Part shown: one piece after another, positions 61,982 through 64,000 of the stretch
Layout of the letters: each line of letters begins with the position of its first letter
How positions within the stretch are numbered: the stretch's first letter is position 1
Assembly: GCF_006715785.1 (NCBI RefSeq)
Contig: NZ_VFNX01000001.1
Span: forward strand, 5,808,001 to 5,872,000
Length of the DNA stretch: 64,000 bases
Source: Streptomyces puniciscabiei
Lineage (GTDB): Bacteria > Actinomycetota > Actinomycetes > Streptomycetales > Streptomycetaceae
Direction: 5' to 3'
Notes under the pieces: generated by a model
Databases searched by the model: none
What the model was told of the DNA's origin: nothing
The model's input: only the letters and a program-made list of their open reading frames with translations
Made by a program: the position numbers and the translations under genes

Positions 61982-62638
61982 GTGATCCTCCGCGGCGGGC
62001 GGGCAGGTGGGCGGGCAATCCCGTGGCGGCCGTCGGCCGTATACGAGGGTGTGTCGGGTTTCCGGTTCCCCGTGGGCCGCCTCCCGGACGAAGCCCTGCT
62101 GGCCGGGATGGCCACCGGCGATCCGCAACTTGCCGTGATCTTCGTACGCAGGTTCCAGCACCGGGTCTTCGGGGTCGCGATGGCCGTCACCGGGGACGAG
62201 CAACTCGCCGAGGACGTCGCTCAGTCGACGTTCGAGCGCGCGTGGCGGCACGCCCAGATCTACGACTCGCGCCGCGGTTCGGTCGCCACCTGGCTGACGA
62301 CCATCGCCCACAACCTCGCTGTCGACGCCCTCCGGGCCCGGCGGACCGAGCCGATGGCACCCGAGGACCTGGACGCGGTCATCGGCGTCGTCACCGAGAC
62401 CCCCGAGCGGTGGGCGCTGGCCGACGAGGCCTCCTCCCAGCTGCGGGCCGCCGTGGCGCGGCTGCCCCGGGAACAGGCCAGGGCCCTGGTGATGGCCGGC
62501 ATCTACGGCATGACGGCCCAGCAGATCGCCGACACCGAGCGCATCCCGCTGGGCACCGCCAAGACCCGGATCAGGGCCGCCATGGCGAAGCTGCGCACCT
62601 CTCTCGCGCCTTTGAAGCGAGGCGACCATGTCCAGTGA
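61982..62638 (+). CDS. ECF sigma factor
   Basis: A 218-residue ECF sigma. Region 2 runs from about residue 50 to 120 (IFVRRFQHRVFGVAMAVTGDEQLAEDVAQSTFERAWRHAQIYDSRRGSVATWLTTIAHN) and region 4 from about 150 to 210 (RLPREQARALVMAGIYGMTAQQIADTERIPLGTAKTRIRAAMAKLR). The GTG at 61982 has GGAGA at 8 bp. The next gene overlaps by 11 bp and encodes a membrane zinc-binding anti-sigma, so the pair is a typical cell-envelope or redox stress unit. The signal is unknown. Confidence 0.93.
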   Translation: MILRGGRAGGRAIPWRPSAVYEGVSGFRFPVGRLPDEALLAGMATGDPQLAVIFVRRFQHRVFGVAMAVTGDEQLAEDVAQSTFERAWRHAQIYDSRRGSVATWLTTIAHNLAVDALRARRTEPMAPEDLDAVIGVVTETPERWALADEASSQLRAAVARLPREQARALVMAGIYGMTAQQIADTERIPLGTAKTRIRAAMAKLRTSLAPLKRGDHVQ

Positions 62639-63383
62639 CGCGTACTGCGACAAGCTCCGGGAGATCGGCCCCGAGCTGGCGCTGGGCGTGCTGCCCGGTC
62701 GGGAGCGCGCCGAGGCGGTCGCCCATCTGGACCGGTGCGCGGAGTGCCGGGAGTACGTACGCCAGCTCACCCTGGTCGGCGACCGGCTGATCGGTCTGCT
62801 GCCGGACAGCGAACCGCCGGCCGGGTTCGAGACCCGGGCGGCGCGCAGGCTGGCCGAGCAGGCTCCGGCGGCCGAGACGCCCGCGGCCGGCCGGGCGTCA
62901 AGGAAGCTGCGCGGGCGGGCCCGGCGCGCCCGGCTCCGGCTCGCGGCCGTCGCCACCGCGCTCACCGTCGCCGTCGGGTTCGCCGGCTGGGCGGTCGGCA
63001 CCGCCGTCGAGGAGGTCGTGGCCTCGACCGCGCCCGCCACCGAGTCCGAGCCCATGCTGGTCGGCGACATGACCTCGGCCACGACCGGCGGCAAGGTCGG
63101 CGAGGTCTACGTCCACCCCGCGGTCCCCGGCTGGGTCTTCGTGTCCGTCGACTCCGCCGGCCCGCGCGGCTCCTACACCGGCAAGGTCACCTGTCTCCTG
63201 GAGCACACCGACGGCACCACCGTCCGGGTCGGCGACTTCCCCCTGACCGCCGGACACGGCGAGTGGGGCGTGGCCGCGCCCGGCGATCTGTCGACCATCT
63301 CCGGCGCCCGGCTGACGACACCCGGCGGTACGGTTCTGGCCACGGCGCACCTGGAGACGGGGCACGTCGTGCAGCCGGCGTAG
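62628..63383 (+). CDS. membrane anti-sigma factor with ZAS motif
   Basis: A 251-residue protein. The N-terminal zinc-finger is His33-x3-Cys37-x2-Cys40 (HLDRCAEC), the usual ECF anti-sigma ZAS motif. One membrane helix lies near residues 105-126 (LAAVATALTVAVGFAGWAVG). The outer domain, about 130-251, is a barrel-like sheet domain of the RskA C-terminal kind (VGEVYVHPAVPGWVFVSVDSAGPRGSY). It should hold the sigma factor until an outside or redox signal. It overlaps the sigma gene by 11 bp. Confidence 0.92.
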   Translation: MSSDAYCDKLREIGPELALGVLPGRERAEAVAHLDRCAECREYVRQLTLVGDRLIGLLPDSEPPAGFETRAARRLAEQAPAAETPAAGRASRKLRGRARRARLRLAAVATALTVAVGFAGWAVGTAVEEVVASTAPATESEPMLVGDMTSATTGGKVGEVYVHPAVPGWVFVSVDSAGPRGSYTGKVTCLLEHTDGTTVRVGDFPLTAGHGEWGVAAPGDLSTISGARLTTPGGTVLATAHLETGHVVQPA

Positions 63384-63422
63384 CCGAGGGGCCCGGCGGC
63401 GAGCCGCCTGCGGACGCGATCG

Positions 63423-63673
63423 GCGGGGCCGCCTCCTCGAACTGCGGACACCAGGCGTCCGCGTCTGCGCCGCCGCCGTCGGGATTCGTCCACGTCTCCC
63501 CGCAGCAGACGTCGAAGAGGACGTCACCGCACGCGACCTCGTACACGGTGACGCCGAGGCCCCACCCGTCGGCCGCGGCGGTGAACGTGACGGACGGACA
63601 GCAGGTCGTGGGAGATGACCACGGTCGTCCGCCCGGCCGGGAGCCGGCGCGGCGGACCCATGATCCGCTGTCC
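63423..63673 (-). pseudogene. remnants of an ABC-exporter ATPase and a Ser/Thr kinase
   Basis: The 354-bp gap before apbE contains two protein-like traces on the minus strand in different frames, neither with a start. Bases 63673-63587 read GQRIMGPPRRLPAGRTTVVI followed by SHDLLSVRH, which is the late H-loop region of an ABC exporter ATPase. Bases 63570-63423 read DGWGLGVTVYEVACGDVLFD and on to an acidic tail, resembling kinase subdomain IX (DVWGLGVTLYEA). Both look decayed; the rest of each gene is absent. Confidence 0.5.
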
Positions 63674-63737
63674 CAGGACCGGAGCCGGACGGCGTTCTGG
63701 ACGATTTCCCGGAGGACACTCCGCAGGAAGCCGGGCG

Positions 63738-64000
63738 TCAGCCCAGCCGCGCCGCCAGCCCCCCGGTGCACCGCACCTCGTCGCCCGCGGTGATCAGCAG
63801 CCCCTCCACGTCCGGCAGGGACTCCAGCCAGGCCAGCCCCGCCCGCGAGCCCATCGCGAACGCCGCCGTGGCCCAGCAGTCGGCCCAGGTCAGCCGTGGC
63901 CCCACCACCGTGACCGACACCAGGTCCGTCACCGCCGACCTGCCCGTGCGCGGATCCACGATGTGCGCGCCGCGCTCGGCCGTGCCCGAGGTCGCCACGG
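63738..64000 (-). CDS. apbE: FAD:protein FMN transferase (ApbE), 5' part beyond the window
   Basis: The C-terminal 87 codons of an ApbE protein, open to the right edge. ATSGTAERGAHIVDPRTGRS is the conserved block before the C-terminus (SG...H..DPRTG), followed by SVTVVGPRLTWADCWATAAFAMG, where the Asp and Thr contact metal and FAD in the family. The enzyme joins FMN to a Thr of target flavoproteins on the membrane. The GTG at 63998 is probably an internal Val; the gene continues beyond 64000. Confidence 0.88.
   Translation of the reverse strand, partial: VATSGTAERGAHIVDPRTGRSAVTDLVSVTVVGPRLTWADCWATAAFAMGSRAGLAWLESLPDVEGLLITAGDEVRCTGGLAARLG

Overview
The window is high-GC actinobacterial DNA that fits the core chromosome of a Streptomyces: very strong G/C third-position bias, many GTG starts, ATGA/GTGA stop-start overlaps, a conservon with a CYP157-type P450, and the gene order infC-rpmI-rplT, trmH-like, sensor kinase, pheST, argCJBD-argR, which matches the S. 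coelicolor region around SCO1576-SCO1632 in reverse order. No phage, integrase, transposase, CRISPR array, tRNA or rRNA was seen. 

Layout. 0-3.2 kb: end of tatC and a large Ski2/HelY-like helicase. 3.5-8.1 kb: a complete conservon (rarABCDE, cvn9): membrane ATPase, roadblock protein, DUF742 protein, Ras-like GTPase and a P450 that lacks ExxR. 8.1-14.3 kb: RluA-type pseudouridine synthase, GNAT, PadR regulator with a two-gene ABC exporter, 5'-nucleotidase, and a siderophore-interacting reductase behind an iron box. 14.3-18.7 kb: Fen1-like exonuclease, a small membrane protein, and a glycine-betaine type uptake system whose permease and binding protein are fused. 19-24 kb: XRE-cupin regulator, a BtuF-like protein without signal peptide, a TDT transporter with divergent LysR regulator, a 60-bp tandem array and an aminotransferase-like kinase (APH fold). 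24-29.2 kb: a catabolic cluster of gamma-glutamyl hydrolase, GntR regulator, GlnA4-like ligase, aldehyde dehydrogenase and SDR, best explained as gamma-glutamylation and oxidation of an amine such as ethanolamine. 29.2-36.3 kb: PLP enzyme, a repeat-rich membrane protein paired with a mycosin-like subtilase, a beta-lactamase-fold protein, SseB and DUF1844 proteins. 36.3-44.2 kb: translation genes (infC-rpmI-rplT, trmH-like, pheST) with an orphan PAS kinase. 44.3-57 kb: regulators, phosphatase, NUDIX, beta-hydroxyacyl-CoA dehydrogenase, Tat-exported GHL10 hydrolase, MocR/EamA divergent pair and small conserved proteins. 57-62 kb: arginine operon with its repressor. 62-64 kb: ECF sigma/anti-sigma pair, a decayed gene remnant, and the end of apbE. 

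The points most worth a second look are: an apparent AUC start and attenuator at infC; a G8 frameshift in a DUF1801 gene; a STAND regulator with its NTPase core cut out; a divergent gene pair whose start codons share one CATG; a 60-bp tandem array that seems to have grown out of a dispersed Streptomyces repeat present three times in the window; a histidine phosphatase without catalytic histidines; and remnants of an ABC ATPase and a Ser/Thr kinase near the right edge. Nothing here is a clear undescribed multi-gene defence or biosynthetic system; the unusual items are single-gene or regulatory.
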